This document shows, one piece after another, positions 1 to 8,417 of a DNA stretch of 64,000 nt (positions are counted from its first letter, which is position 1; each line of letters starts with the position of its first letter). This DNA comes from Caldilineaceae bacterium (GTDB lineage: Bacteria; Chloroflexota; Anaerolineae; Caldilineales; Caldilineaceae): positions 62,001 to 126,000 of the forward strand of contig JAJEDI010000050.1 in NCBI GenBank assembly GCA_022821585.1. The letters are read 5' to 3'. A program made the translations under genes and the position numbers. The notes under the pieces are model-generated. The model saw only the letters and a list, made by a program, of their open reading frames with translations. It made no database searches and had not been told where the DNA came from.

Positions 1-113
1 GGCAGGGAGAGGTCGTGCAGAAGATGGCACAGGACCTGCGGCCAAGGCCTTCGTACGTCGGTCTACGGCGGGATTACAGCGGGCAGGTGCGGATGGTGAC
101 ACTGGAGTTCTAG
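1..113 (+). CDS. prmC: PrmC-like peptide release factor glutamine methyltransferase, C-terminal end only
   Basis: Only the last 36 codons are inside the window, read from base 3 to the TAG at 111-113. The tail has a QGE...V segment followed by an RRDY...R segment, the pattern seen at the C-terminus of PrmC/HemK enzymes. These methylate the GGQ glutamine of release factors RF1 and RF2. The catalytic NPPY motif would lie upstream of the window, so the call rests on the tail alone. The RF2 gene is present in this window near 38.5 kb but is not adjacent. Confidence 0.55.
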   Translation, partial: QGEVVQKMAQDLRPRPSYVGLRRDYSGQVRMVTLEF

Positions 114-241
114 AATTGTTGTATTCCCCCGTTTGCGCGCCCGGCGAGTGATACCACAGGAGGCTCACCTCACTCCCATTGGCCGTAGTAGCAGTTAGGG
201 TTACCCGTTCCTGGGGGCCATACCTGAAAGTTCCTGCATTC

Positions 242-247
242 TATAAT
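242..247 (+). promoter_or_regulatory. Possible -10 element upstream of the HAD phosphatase gene
   Basis: A perfect TATAAT lies 47 bases before the ATG at 294, in the 180-base gap after the prmC end. No convincing -35 hexamer is seen 16-18 bases upstream, so this is a weak call. Confidence 0.3.
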
Positions 248-293
248 TTCGGGTCAGGCTCAGATCGTACTCCTCTTCCAAGCCGAAACAGTC

Positions 294-1157
294 ATGCAAG
301 ACAGAATTGAGCTAGTCGTTCTAGACATGGACGGGACGATCTATGGCAGACGGATCGCGGGTGGTATTTCGCCGCGAGTGCGGCGTGCGATCGCGGCCGT
401 GCAAGAGGTGGGGACGCCGGTAACTGTTGCCACAGGACGTATCTTTGACTTTGTGAGGGGGGTCGCGCCGGAGCTGGGCTTGACGCTGCCGGTGATCACG
501 GCGCAGGGCGCGGTGATTGGCGATCCGGTCAGTGGAGAGGTGCTGTACGAGGCGTTGATAGAGCAGGAGGCTGCGCGCAGGGTGGCAGCCTGGGCCGACG
601 GGGAGGAGCGGACGACGGTCTTCTATCTGAATGGCGCTGGCGGACGTACGCGGCTGGTGCAGAACGCGCCGGCTGCGGCAAACGGGCTATTCGGATGGGA
701 GGGGTGGGACAGCGCTACCTATGACCACTGGTTCGGAAGTCCCAGAGAGATGCGCGGGAGTTTGGCGGAAGTGGTGTCGGAGCCAGGGGCCTGCCCTCTT
801 AAGTTCATAACCGTTAACGACCATACACGGGAGCCCGACCAGACGGCGGCACTGCAGCGGCGGTTCGGCGACGGCGTACACATGAGCCGCTCTCACCGGT
901 ATCTGGTGGAGGGGACGGCGCCGGAGGCCAACAAGGGGCGTGCACTGCTGTGGTTGGCAGAGAGGCTCGGCGTCGCCAAAGAGCGGGTCCTGGCTATAGG
1001 CGACAACGAGAATGATATCCCAATGCTGCGGGAGGCGGGCGTGGCAGTGTGCATGGGGCAGGCCACTGCGGTCGTGCGGGCGGAGGCCGACTGGGTGGCG
1101 CCGACGTTGGAGGAGGATGGGGCTGCAGTGGCGTTGGAACGGTTTGTGCATACATAG
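294..1157 (+). CDS. HAD-superfamily Cof-type sugar-phosphate or nucleotide phosphatase
   Basis: The 287-residue protein has HAD motif I as DMDGT (nucleophile Asp11, acid Asp13) and the C-terminal motif IV as GDNEND near residues 236-241. This arrangement and length are typical of the Cof/YbiV class IIB phosphatases, which hydrolyse sugar phosphates, nucleotides or FMN in the cytoplasm. The middle (about residues 85-190) would be the cap domain that sets specificity, so the substrate cannot be read. The ATG at 294 lacks a strong ribosome binding site. The gene stands alone between the prmC end and the ABC transporter operon. Confidence 0.85.
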   Translation: MQDRIELVVLDMDGTIYGRRIAGGISPRVRRAIAAVQEVGTPVTVATGRIFDFVRGVAPELGLTLPVITAQGAVIGDPVSGEVLYEALIEQEAARRVAAWADGEERTTVFYLNGAGGRTRLVQNAPAAANGLFGWEGWDSATYDHWFGSPREMRGSLAEVVSEPGACPLKFITVNDHTREPDQTAALQRRFGDGVHMSRSHRYLVEGTAPEANKGRALLWLAERLGVAKERVLAIGDNENDIPMLREAGVAVCMGQATAVVRAEADWVAPTLEEDGAAVALERFVHT

Positions 1158-1231
1158 GCGTCTGGACGTCCCGGTCTCTCTGATTGCAGCCGTTCCTGAG
1201 GTGTTTTTCACAGTAAAATCTTTGTTGGGAA

Positions 1232-1261
1232 TTGGTGTATTGAAGCGTTTGCTGCTATACT
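1232..1261 (+). promoter_or_regulatory. Probable sigma-70 promoter for the sugar ABC transporter operon
   Basis: TTGGTG (1232-1237) and TATACT (1256-1261) are separated by 18 bases. A TG dinucleotide one base before the -10 makes it an extended -10. It lies in the 362-base gap 1158-1519 and would give a leader of about 250 bases before the ATG at 1520. I see no gene in that gap. Confidence 0.5.
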
Positions 1262-1519
1262 CTTGGCGAAATTGCGGTAAGATAGCAGACCAAGTGAAAC
1301 CCCCTCGCTGTACCTAAAGACTGCCATCGACCGATTTGAGCGGGTCCCTCCGCCAACAACACCTAACTGAACACGAGCCGCGTGCGTGCGCTCGACCATA
1401 TTCAGTCAAAGTCCCAGCGGTCTGAAACTTTTTGTGTTGCCGGTCTTGGGCCGCCGCGATTGAATTTGTCTCAGGTGGTTGAAACCCATTTTTCTGAATC
1501 CATAAGGAGATTGCACACC

Positions 1520-2935
1520 ATGCAAGAGAAGCAAAGTGTAAACCGTCGCCAGTTCCTGCGGATGAGTTCTGCTGTAGGCGCGACTGCGTTTCTGGCGGCC
1601 TGTGCGGCGCCGGCGGCGCCAGCTGCCGACAGTGGCGGAGAAGGCGAGGCGATGGCTGAAATGATCTCGCTGCGTTACCAGTCGCGAGAACCGGAGCGTG
1701 CGGCAGGCATTGCACAGCTCTGGAAGGAGTTCTATCCCCAATTCCAGGAAGCCAACCCCAACATCGAGGTGGAGTTCCTGCCGGACCCGGGTGGCGCCAA
1801 CCGCCGTGAAGGCGCTCTAAGCGCGATGGTCGCCGGTAATGCGCCGGATCTGACAGAATGGTGCTGCTCCAGTTCCACGTTCTTCATGCAGAAGGGCGAG
1901 ACGCTGAGCTTGCAGCCGTATATCGACCGCGATGCCGAGGAAGTCAACCTTGACGACTACTACGAGGCCCAGTTCGATCCGTGGACGTTGGACGGCAACA
2001 TTCACCTGATGCCCCGCTTCACCGGTACGCAGGTGATCTACTACAACAAGGACATGTTCGACGCCAAGGGCATTGAATATCCGCCTCATGAGTGGGGCGC
2101 CTGGAATTGGGAGGACTACACCAATCTTCTGCGCCAGTTTGCCGATGCGGAAGCGCAGCCGCAGATCTGGGGAACCTCCAACTACGGTCTGAACGCCAAT
2201 TGGCTTTCCCAGTACTGGATTCGCGGCTTCGGCGCCAACATGGTGGACCAGGAAGACAATACGCATTGCGGGCTGGACAGTCCCGAGGCCTATGAAGCGC
2301 TGACCTGGATGCGCAGCATCGTCCATGATGAACCGCTCTTCGCCTACGGCGCTGACATCGGCATGGGTGTGGTTGAGCTCTTCCTGGGCCAGCGCATCGC
2401 CCTGATGGAGATCGGCCCCTGGAATCTGGGCGTGCAGGCGGACGGCGCGACCTTCCGCTGGGACGTTGCCCCGATGCCAGACGGCCCTGCGGGACACACG
2501 ACGCACCAGTCAGTTGACGGCACGATGGTGTGGAAGGGTACGGCGTATCCGGACGAATCGTGGGAACTGATGAAGTGGCTGACGAGCCCGCTGTACGGCC
2601 GACTGTACATTACATGGGCGCAGAAGCAGCCTTCACGCAAGAGCCTGCTGCCCGAATATGCGTCGATTATGCGCGCCGCCAATGAGAAGTTCGAAGAAAT
2701 CGACCTGGATGTGTTCACCAGTTCGGTTGGGCAGGACATAGGCGGGCCGGAAGAGATGTTCGCCGAAGATCTGATTACGAAGAACCAGATCCTGAAGCCT
2801 GCCTTCGACCTGGTCATGTTGCTCGGTGAGCAGCCGGTTGAGCTGATCGTCGATCACGCTGACGTAGCAACGCGCTTCAACCGTGGCGAGATCAACATCG
2901 AAGATCTGGGTGCTGAGCTGGATAAACTCAGTTAG
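1520..2935 (+). CDS. Extracellular sugar-binding lipoprotein of an ABC transporter (family 1)
   Basis: I place the start at the ATG at 1520, which has an AAGGAGA ribosome binding site at 1504-1510. A longer in-frame reading from 1382 lacks this. The 471-residue product begins with a twin-arginine leader (Arg9-Arg10, RRQFLRMSS), a hydrophobic stretch and a lipobox LAAC with Cys28. It should therefore be Tat-exported and lipid-anchored. The Ala/Pro/Gly linker and the Trp/Tyr-rich body match family 1 solute-binding proteins for oligosaccharides or sugar derivatives. Two permease genes follow, but no ATPase gene is present, so a shared MsmK-like ATPase encoded elsewhere is likely. Confidence 0.9.
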   Translation: MQEKQSVNRRQFLRMSSAVGATAFLAACAAPAAPAADSGGEGEAMAEMISLRYQSREPERAAGIAQLWKEFYPQFQEANPNIEVEFLPDPGGANRREGALSAMVAGNAPDLTEWCCSSSTFFMQKGETLSLQPYIDRDAEEVNLDDYYEAQFDPWTLDGNIHLMPRFTGTQVIYYNKDMFDAKGIEYPPHEWGAWNWEDYTNLLRQFADAEAQPQIWGTSNYGLNANWLSQYWIRGFGANMVDQEDNTHCGLDSPEAYEALTWMRSIVHDEPLFAYGADIGMGVVELFLGQRIALMEIGPWNLGVQADGATFRWDVAPMPDGPAGHTTHQSVDGTMVWKGTAYPDESWELMKWLTSPLYGRLYITWAQKQPSRKSLLPEYASIMRAANEKFEEIDLDVFTSSVGQDIGGPEEMFAEDLITKNQILKPAFDLVMLLGEQPVELIVDHADVATRFNRGEINIEDLGAELDKLS

Positions 2936-2947
2936 ATACTCGACTCG

Positions 2948-2979
2948 AAAGATGTGGGAGGGTTTCCTCCCACATCTTT
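2948..2979 (+). other. Perfect 14-bp stem-loop between binding-protein and permease genes
   Basis: The arms 2948-2961 and 2966-2979 are perfect inverted repeats around a 4-base GTTT loop, starting 13 bases after the binding-protein stop. There is no T-run behind it. It is more likely an mRNA-stabilising or partial-termination hairpin that keeps binding protein in excess over permeases than a full terminator. Confidence 0.75.
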
Positions 2980-3079
2980 GTCAATTCGACCAAGGAAGAA
3001 ACGGCACTGTCGGGCAGCAGGGGACAGTGGTTGGCACGTTTCAATCTCAGGCTCGACGATTTGATTAACAGGGAAACAG

Positions 3080-4039
3080 ATGGCCAGCATCAGCGAAAGC
3101 CAAACACAGAGAGGGCCTTTCTCGCACTTCATGCGGGACGGAAAGCCGATGAAACCGTCGACCCGCGAGGCGTGGTACGGGTATCTACTTGCGTCGCCGT
3201 GGATCATCGGATTCATAGTCTTTACGGTTGGGCCGATGCTGGCTTCCCTTGTCATCGGCATGTATCGCACCGACTTTCTGACTGAGACTACATTTGTCGG
3301 CTTCAGGTGGTATCAGAATGTCCTGAGCGACAGTCTTGTGCGCAAGGCGCTGATCAACACTGCGATTTTCAGTTTTACGGTGGTACCTATCAACACTGCG
3401 TTGGCGTTGCTGATCGCGGTGATGCTCAATCAGGGCATTCGTCTGCAGAGCTTTTGGCGCACGGTCTACTACCTCCCGTCCGTCGTGTCCGGCGTCGCGG
3501 TTTCACTACTGTGGAAGTGGCTCTACCAGCCTGACATCGGCCTGTTGAACTCGGTCCTGGGCCCGATTTTGCGTCCCTTCGACATCGACCCGCCGCGCTG
3601 GATTTTCAGCACGGAGTGGGCGCTGCCGTCCCTCATCTTTATGGCCTTCTGGGGCGCGGGCGGCGCAATGCTGATCTATCTGGCCGGGCTGCGTGGGATC
3701 CCGACCTCTCTTTACGAAGCCGCCGAGATCGATGGCGCCAGCTCTTTCCGCCGCTTTTTCGCGGTCACGCTGCCACTACTCACGCCGACAATTTTTTTTA
3801 ATGTTGTCCTCAATATCATCGGTTCGTGGCAGGTCTTTACGCAGGCCATGGTCATGACGCGCGGCGGACCCAACAACGCCACGTTAACCATGGTCCTGCA
3901 CATCTACAATACCGGCTTCCAAAATTTCTATTTCGGTTATGCGTCTGCACAGGCATGGTTCCTATTTGTCATTGTACTCATTTTCGTCATTCTTGCGTTG
4001 CGGAGTGCGTCTTCTTGGGTGCATTACGAGCGCGTCTAG
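3080..4039 (+). CDS. Sugar ABC transporter permease, MalF/UgpA type
   Basis: This 319-residue membrane protein has about six hydrophobic segments and the cytoplasmic EAA loop (EAAEIDGAS...LPLLTP, about residues 213-235) that docks to the ATPase. It is the first of two permease subunits. The ATG at 3080 follows an ACAGGGAAACAG stretch. It sits 144 bases after the binding-protein gene, with the stem-loop between. The N-terminal 35 residues are hydrophilic, as is common in this class. Confidence 0.9.
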   Translation: MASISESQTQRGPFSHFMRDGKPMKPSTREAWYGYLLASPWIIGFIVFTVGPMLASLVIGMYRTDFLTETTFVGFRWYQNVLSDSLVRKALINTAIFSFTVVPINTALALLIAVMLNQGIRLQSFWRTVYYLPSVVSGVAVSLLWKWLYQPDIGLLNSVLGPILRPFDIDPPRWIFSTEWALPSLIFMAFWGAGGAMLIYLAGLRGIPTSLYEAAEIDGASSFRRFFAVTLPLLTPTIFFNVVLNIIGSWQVFTQAMVMTRGGPNNATLTMVLHIYNTGFQNFYFGYASAQAWFLFVIVLIFVILALRSASSWVHYERV

Positions 4040-4078
4040 GCAGCGAATTCAGTTTTCTTAGAGGCAGGAGCGTCAGGT

Positions 4079-4966
4079 ATGGCAACCACTGTCCAAACGG
4101 GAACAGCTGTACACCAAGCCGAGCAGTATGGCCACAGCCGGCTCACCGAAACACTCTATCGAGTTCTCCTCTACGGCGCGGTCGTTTTGGGCGGCATCGT
4201 TTTTGCCATTCCCTTTTATTGGATGATGCGCACTTCGGTGATGCCGACGACTCAAGTCTACCTCTTCCCACCAGAATGGTGGCCTGAGCGGTTTGAATGG
4301 CACCATTTCAAGACGCCGTTTGCGGTCTTTCCCTTCGCCAAGTTTTTTTTGAACAGTACATTTATCGCTGCGGGCAGCGCGATCGGTGCTGCGCTTTCCT
4401 CCTCTGTAGTCGGTTTCAGTTTTGCCCGCCTCCGATTTCCTCTGCGAGATATCATGTTTGTCGTCGTGCTCGCGACGATGATCCTTCCTGAACACGTCCG
4501 TCTGGTCCCCACCTACCTACTCTTTGTTGAGCTCGACTGGATAGGCACATACCGTCCTCTAATCATTCCGAACTGGTTTGCCCCCGCCTTCTATGTGTTT
4601 CTGATGCGTCAGTTCTTCATGACGATTCCGAGAGAACTGGATGATTCCGCCATGATCGACGGCTGCAATCCGATCGGCCTATTCTGGCGCATTCATCTGC
4701 CTCTTAGTCTGCCTGCGCTGGGCGTAGTCCTTATTTTCATGGTCACCGCCCAGTGGAACGATTTTCTCTACCCGCTCATCTACATTCAGGGTGTGCCCAA
4801 CTACACTGTCGCACTTGGCCTCCGCCTGTTTGAGGGACACATGACCAACAACATGCAGGCGCTGATGGCGGCTTCGATTCTCGGTGTTTTGCCGACAATC
4901 ATTCTGTTTTTCTTTGCACAGCGCCACTTTGTTCAGGGAATCGTCGTCTCGGGCGTAAAGGGGTAA
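4079..4966 (+). CDS. Sugar ABC transporter permease, MalG/UgpE type
   Basis: The 295-residue second permease has about six transmembrane segments. Its EAA-type loop is degenerate: ELDDSAMIDGC...LPLSLPAL near residues 185-205 replaces the canonical EAA start. A GAGGCAGGAG ribosome binding site precedes the ATG at 4079. It forms the membrane channel with the preceding MalF-type subunit. The next gene starts directly at its stop codon, so the PhyH gene is probably in the same operon. Confidence 0.9.
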   Translation: MATTVQTGTAVHQAEQYGHSRLTETLYRVLLYGAVVLGGIVFAIPFYWMMRTSVMPTTQVYLFPPEWWPERFEWHHFKTPFAVFPFAKFFLNSTFIAAGSAIGAALSSSVVGFSFARLRFPLRDIMFVVVLATMILPEHVRLVPTYLLFVELDWIGTYRPLIIPNWFAPAFYVFLMRQFFMTIPRELDDSAMIDGCNPIGLFWRIHLPLSLPALGVVLIFMVTAQWNDFLYPLIYIQGVPNYTVALGLRLFEGHMTNNMQALMAASILGVLPTIILFFFAQRHFVQGIVVSGVKG

Positions 4967-5938
4967 TTGCCGGGTGAAGGCAACGGACAGCCGCTGCTTT
5001 TGCGGCCACATATGCGCGTTCCCAGCCATAACGTGAGGTACAGCACATTGCGTTCCCAAGAAGAACTTAAGCAACTGGATTATCTGTTCGACCTGCAGGG
5101 CTATCTCGTCCTGAAAGATGCGATCTCCAGGGATGACCTCGCGGAAATGAACAGCTGGGTGGACGACCATTGGGCCTATGTCGAAGACCCGCCAATTCTG
5201 GGCGAAGCGCAACTGGATGTCAATCCGGATCCTGAGTACTGGATTGGCAATGTCGAGATCCATAGCTACGGCCAGGACGACGGTGTGAACTTTCAGAACA
5301 TCGTCGAAGGCGGCGCAGTCTTTGAAAGCCTGATTGACCACCCCTCCTGGTATCCTCTGGCAGCACGGTACATAAACGAGGTCAACGGTGTCTCGATCCA
5401 CGAGAACCTTCTCAATGTGCGAGGACCAGGAGGATTTCTCTATATCCACTGCGGAGGACATACGCCGCTCTTCTATCTGACTTTCCGGCAGCACAACACG
5501 GGAGCGTGGATGGTAGGTCAGATCAACGTCCTGATGGCCCTTGAGGATATCGGCCCCGGAGACGGGCCAACCGTCCTGGTACCCGGAAGCCACAAATCGA
5601 CCGAGGTTCATCCGCGATTGGAGCAGGATGGCAAGGGAATTGTTGCTGCCAGCCATGAACGGGAGGCCGCGGGAACCGCTCTCGGCATGAAGGAGATTTA
5701 TTTGGAGGCAGGCGACGCCGTGTTCTTCACTGACGCCATCACACACGGTTCGGCTGAGCGCACCAACCCCGGATATCGCCGCTCAGTCATTTTCCGCTAT
5801 TCGCCCCGTTACTTGCGCACGCGTTTCAACTACCAGTTGTCACCTGAATTTGCCGCTCGTATAACGCCGGAGCGCCGTCAGATTCTCGAGCCGGTGGCGC
5901 CGCGAGGCAGGATGGTGACGCCAGCAGGCAGTGTCTAG
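4967..5938 (+). CDS. Divergent phytanoyl-CoA dioxygenase (PhyH) family protein
   Basis: The reading starts with TTG at 4967, touching the permease stop and preceded by AAAGGGG. An ATG at 5012 is an alternative start. PhyH hallmarks are the segment GPGDGPTVLVPGSHKS (about residues 190-205) and the distal ITHGSAERTNPGYRRS (about 262-277) with the last metal His and the 2-oxoglutarate-binding Arg. The usual iron ligand motif HxD is not visible: the expected place reads YIHCGGHTP. The protein may be a divergent oxygenase or a non-canonical metal site. Its position after sugar permeases and before a B12 radical SAM gene suggests modification of an imported compound. Confidence 0.8.
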   Translation: MPGEGNGQPLLLRPHMRVPSHNVRYSTLRSQEELKQLDYLFDLQGYLVLKDAISRDDLAEMNSWVDDHWAYVEDPPILGEAQLDVNPDPEYWIGNVEIHSYGQDDGVNFQNIVEGGAVFESLIDHPSWYPLAARYINEVNGVSIHENLLNVRGPGGFLYIHCGGHTPLFYLTFRQHNTGAWMVGQINVLMALEDIGPGDGPTVLVPGSHKSTEVHPRLEQDGKGIVAASHEREAAGTALGMKEIYLEAGDAVFFTDAITHGSAERTNPGYRRSVIFRYSPRYLRTRFNYQLSPEFAARITPERRQILEPVAPRGRMVTPAGSV

Positions 5939-5980
5939 CGGCCCTGGTGCCGATAGGCGCAGTGCACGGTAGCTCGCGCA

Positions 5981-7477
5981 ATGGATATCCTTTACATACA
6001 TCCAGCCAAGCAGGAAGTCGAAGCCCGCTACGACAAGTTTCGCTCCTGTCCGCCCTATCCTTTCATCCCGGTGGGCGTGGTCGGATTCGTCAATATGCTG
6101 CGGGCCGAAGGGTACAAGGTCCAAGGCCTGAACCTTCCGGTAGAACTGCTGCAGCGCCCCACTTTCAACCTGCGCCAGTGGCTGCGGAGCCAGCGGGTTC
6201 CGCCGAAGCTCGTTCTAATCGACCTTCACTGGTACGAGCACTCCTTCGGCGCCCTTGCCGTTGCCCAAGCCGTGAAAGAGACTCTGGCCGACACCATTGT
6301 CGTGATCGGCGGCCTGACGACTTCCTATTACGGCGAAGAGATATTGACGGACTTTCCGTATGTTGACTACGCGATACGGGGCGATGCGGAGGAGCCGCTG
6401 CGCCAGCTGGCGGCGCAGGTGGTGGGGAAGGGGTCCTCGCAAGTCGACGATATACCGAATCTGATTCGCCGCCCGGGCAACGGCCAGAAGGCTGCGCAGA
6501 ATCTCGCCTTCTATTTTGCGGATCCGGCCATGCTGGACAGCCTCGACTTTGTGTCGATGGACTGGCTCTCTCACCAGCGCGCGTACGCCGCGCTCCAGTA
6601 CTCAGGGGCCGGGCTCGTCACGCTGCAGAAGCCGAAGCTGCTGAGCCACTGGCTTACGGTTGGAAGGGGCTGTGTCTTTGACTGTATCTACTGTGGTGGG
6701 GGTAAAGAGTCGCACAGCGAACTGGCAGGACGCAACGGTTATGTGATTCGGTCAACAGAGGCGGTGGTGGAGGACGTGGCGCGCCTGGCGAACGGGGGAT
6801 TTCAGCAGGTCAATCTCTCGCTGGATATCGCCACCTATCCGGCCAGATGGTGGCGCGCGTTTTTCCAGCAGCTCCGGGACAGGGAGATACGCATCGGCAT
6901 CTATAATGAGTTTTTCCAGCTGCCCTCGAACGACTTTATCGACGAGATGTGCAGTACGGCCGATCTTGAACACACTGAAGTCGCGATTTCGCCCCTTTCC
7001 GGTGACGAGGAGGTGAGGCGGAAAAACGGGAAGTTCTATACGAATGAACGTTTCTTGCGGATGCTGGAGACGCTCAGGAAGTATGAAGTGCCGATCTTCA
7101 TCTATTTCAGCTTGAATCTGCCGGGAGAGACGCCGCAGACGTTTAAGAAGACGCTCGCCCTGGCGGACCAGATCGGCAAGAGCTACCCCCACCATCTGTT
7201 GCGGATGCTGAACCCGTGTCACACGTTGGACCCCATGTCGCCGATGAGCAGGCAGCCCGACAGTTTCGGCATGGACGTCAAGTTCACGACTTTCCGGGAC
7301 TACTACGACTATTGCAAGGGGACCGGCTGGGAGCCGCGTCGGGTGGTGAGAGGACAGCACCGGGGCTTCGAGATGGCAAGCCGGCCGACGCGCATCGTTG
7401 AACAGATGGCGCAGATTTGGGACGTTTTTGCGCAGGCGCAGCAGTTTCGTTGCTTCCCTGTGCCGCGGGGGTGGTGA
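5981..7477 (+). CDS. B12-binding-domain radical SAM protein
   Basis: The 498-residue protein has an N-terminal cobalamin-binding-like region (MDILYIHPAKQEV..., with PYPFIPVGVVGFVNMLR and a VVIGGLTTSYYGEEIL segment) followed by a radical SAM core. The cluster cysteines are Cys231, Cys235 and Cys238 (GCVFDCIYC). The C-terminal part carries a LPGETPQTFKKTL motif typical of B12-radical SAM proteins. Such enzymes often methylate unactivated carbon or phosphorus or rearrange carbon skeletons; the substrate is unknown. It lies 42 bases after the PhyH gene, so the transporter, oxygenase and radical SAM gene may form one unit. Confidence 0.85.
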   Translation: MDILYIHPAKQEVEARYDKFRSCPPYPFIPVGVVGFVNMLRAEGYKVQGLNLPVELLQRPTFNLRQWLRSQRVPPKLVLIDLHWYEHSFGALAVAQAVKETLADTIVVIGGLTTSYYGEEILTDFPYVDYAIRGDAEEPLRQLAAQVVGKGSSQVDDIPNLIRRPGNGQKAAQNLAFYFADPAMLDSLDFVSMDWLSHQRAYAALQYSGAGLVTLQKPKLLSHWLTVGRGCVFDCIYCGGGKESHSELAGRNGYVIRSTEAVVEDVARLANGGFQQVNLSLDIATYPARWWRAFFQQLRDREIRIGIYNEFFQLPSNDFIDEMCSTADLEHTEVAISPLSGDEEVRRKNGKFYTNERFLRMLETLRKYEVPIFIYFSLNLPGETPQTFKKTLALADQIGKSYPHHLLRMLNPCHTLDPMSPMSRQPDSFGMDVKFTTFRDYYDYCKGTGWEPRRVVRGQHRGFEMASRPTRIVEQMAQIWDVFAQAQQFRCFPVPRGW

Positions 7478-7701
7478 GTTTTGGTCTGGTGAAGGCGGTG
7501 AAAGGGCGGTCCAGGCTGGCTACAGCATTATTGCGTATAGCGTAGAGGCTGGCAAGACTGTTGCGATTCCATTGCATTGATCGGGCGAGAGTCCTTGGTA
7601 TCGATCTGGAATTGCACCAGATTACAAATTGGCATTACTCGGAGTTGCAAGGCTGCACCAACTGAGACAGAATGATTCGGGTTTTTTTGACTCTTGATTG
7701 G

Positions 7702-7715
7702 ACTGACCGGTCAGT
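7702..7715. promoter_or_regulatory. Perfect palindromic operator ACTGACCGGTCAGT, probable TetR site
   Basis: A 14-bp perfect palindrome lies 28 bases before the TetR gene start, inside the 266-base gap 7478-7743. The core GACCGGTC is common among TetR-family operators. A TTGATT at 7694-7699 just upstream could be a -35, placing the site between -35 and -10 where a repressor would block the polymerase. The rest of the gap shows a T7 run at 7682-7688 without a convincing hairpin. Confidence 0.65.
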
Positions 7716-7743
7716 TTAGAGAATATGGCATGCAAGGAATGCG

Positions 7744-8343
7744 ATGACAGAGAAGACCGTCCGAAGTCCTGAATCGACCAGGGAGCGCATTCTGGACGCC
7801 GCTCTGAGCGTCTTCAGCCACAAGGGCTACCACGACGCGCGCCTGGACGAGATAGTGGCTGAGTCCGACACGTCAAAAGGGTCGATCTATTTCCACTTTC
7901 CGAATAAGGAGCGGCTCTTTCTGGCGCTGGTGGAGAAGTTCGCCGACCTGGTAGAGCGGCGGGTGACTGAGGCGATCGAGCAGCAGACAAGCCCGATGGC
8001 CAAGGTCGAGGCGGCGCTGGAGGCCTGCCTGGAGGCGTTTGCCCGGTACCGCCGTCCGGCGAAGGTGATGCTGGTACAGGCCACTGGATTGGGGACGGTA
8101 TTCGAGGAGAAACGGCTTGAAATCAACGAACGCTTTGCGCGGTTGATCCGTATTTACCTGGATGAAGCCGTCGCCGCAGGCGAGATCGAAGCGGTAGACA
8201 CCGACGTGATAGCCTACGCGTGGTTGGGAAGCATATATCACCTGACGATTCGCTGGGTATACACCGGCGAACCGGAGCCATCGCGGATTGTCAGTACGTT
8301 GGTGCCGATGCTGCTGCGGAGCGTGAACTACAAGAAGGACTGA
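7744..8343 (+). CDS. TetR/AcrR-family transcriptional regulator
   Basis: The 199-residue protein has the TetR helix-turn-helix at its N-terminus (about residues 12-58, with ERILDAALSVFSHKGY and SKGSIYFHFPNKERLF). A helical C-terminal ligand domain of normal length follows. The palindrome 28 bases upstream suggests autoregulation. The next gene, isochorismate synthase, is 74 bases downstream on the same strand, so the regulator may also control the menaquinone operon, either as its first gene or through the same promoter. The ligand is unknown. Confidence 0.9.
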   Translation: MTEKTVRSPESTRERILDAALSVFSHKGYHDARLDEIVAESDTSKGSIYFHFPNKERLFLALVEKFADLVERRVTEAIEQQTSPMAKVEAALEACLEAFARYRRPAKVMLVQATGLGTVFEEKRLEINERFARLIRIYLDEAVAAGEIEAVDTDVIAYAWLGSIYHLTIRWVYTGEPEPSRIVSTLVPMLLRSVNYKKD

Positions 8344-8417
8344 AGGGTCAGTGCGGGCAGTTGGCTTGCATAAACGTGGCGAAAGAGAAGGCGGCAAAGG
8401 GTTGGGATTGAAGTGGA

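Noticed and set aside
1238-1255. LacI-type operator (TGAAGCGTTTGC) in the transporter promoter
   Set aside because: The half-sites match at only a few positions, so it is not distinguishable from chance.
7682-7688. Intrinsic terminator after the radical SAM gene
   Set aside because: The T7 run is real, but no stable GC-rich stem precedes it.
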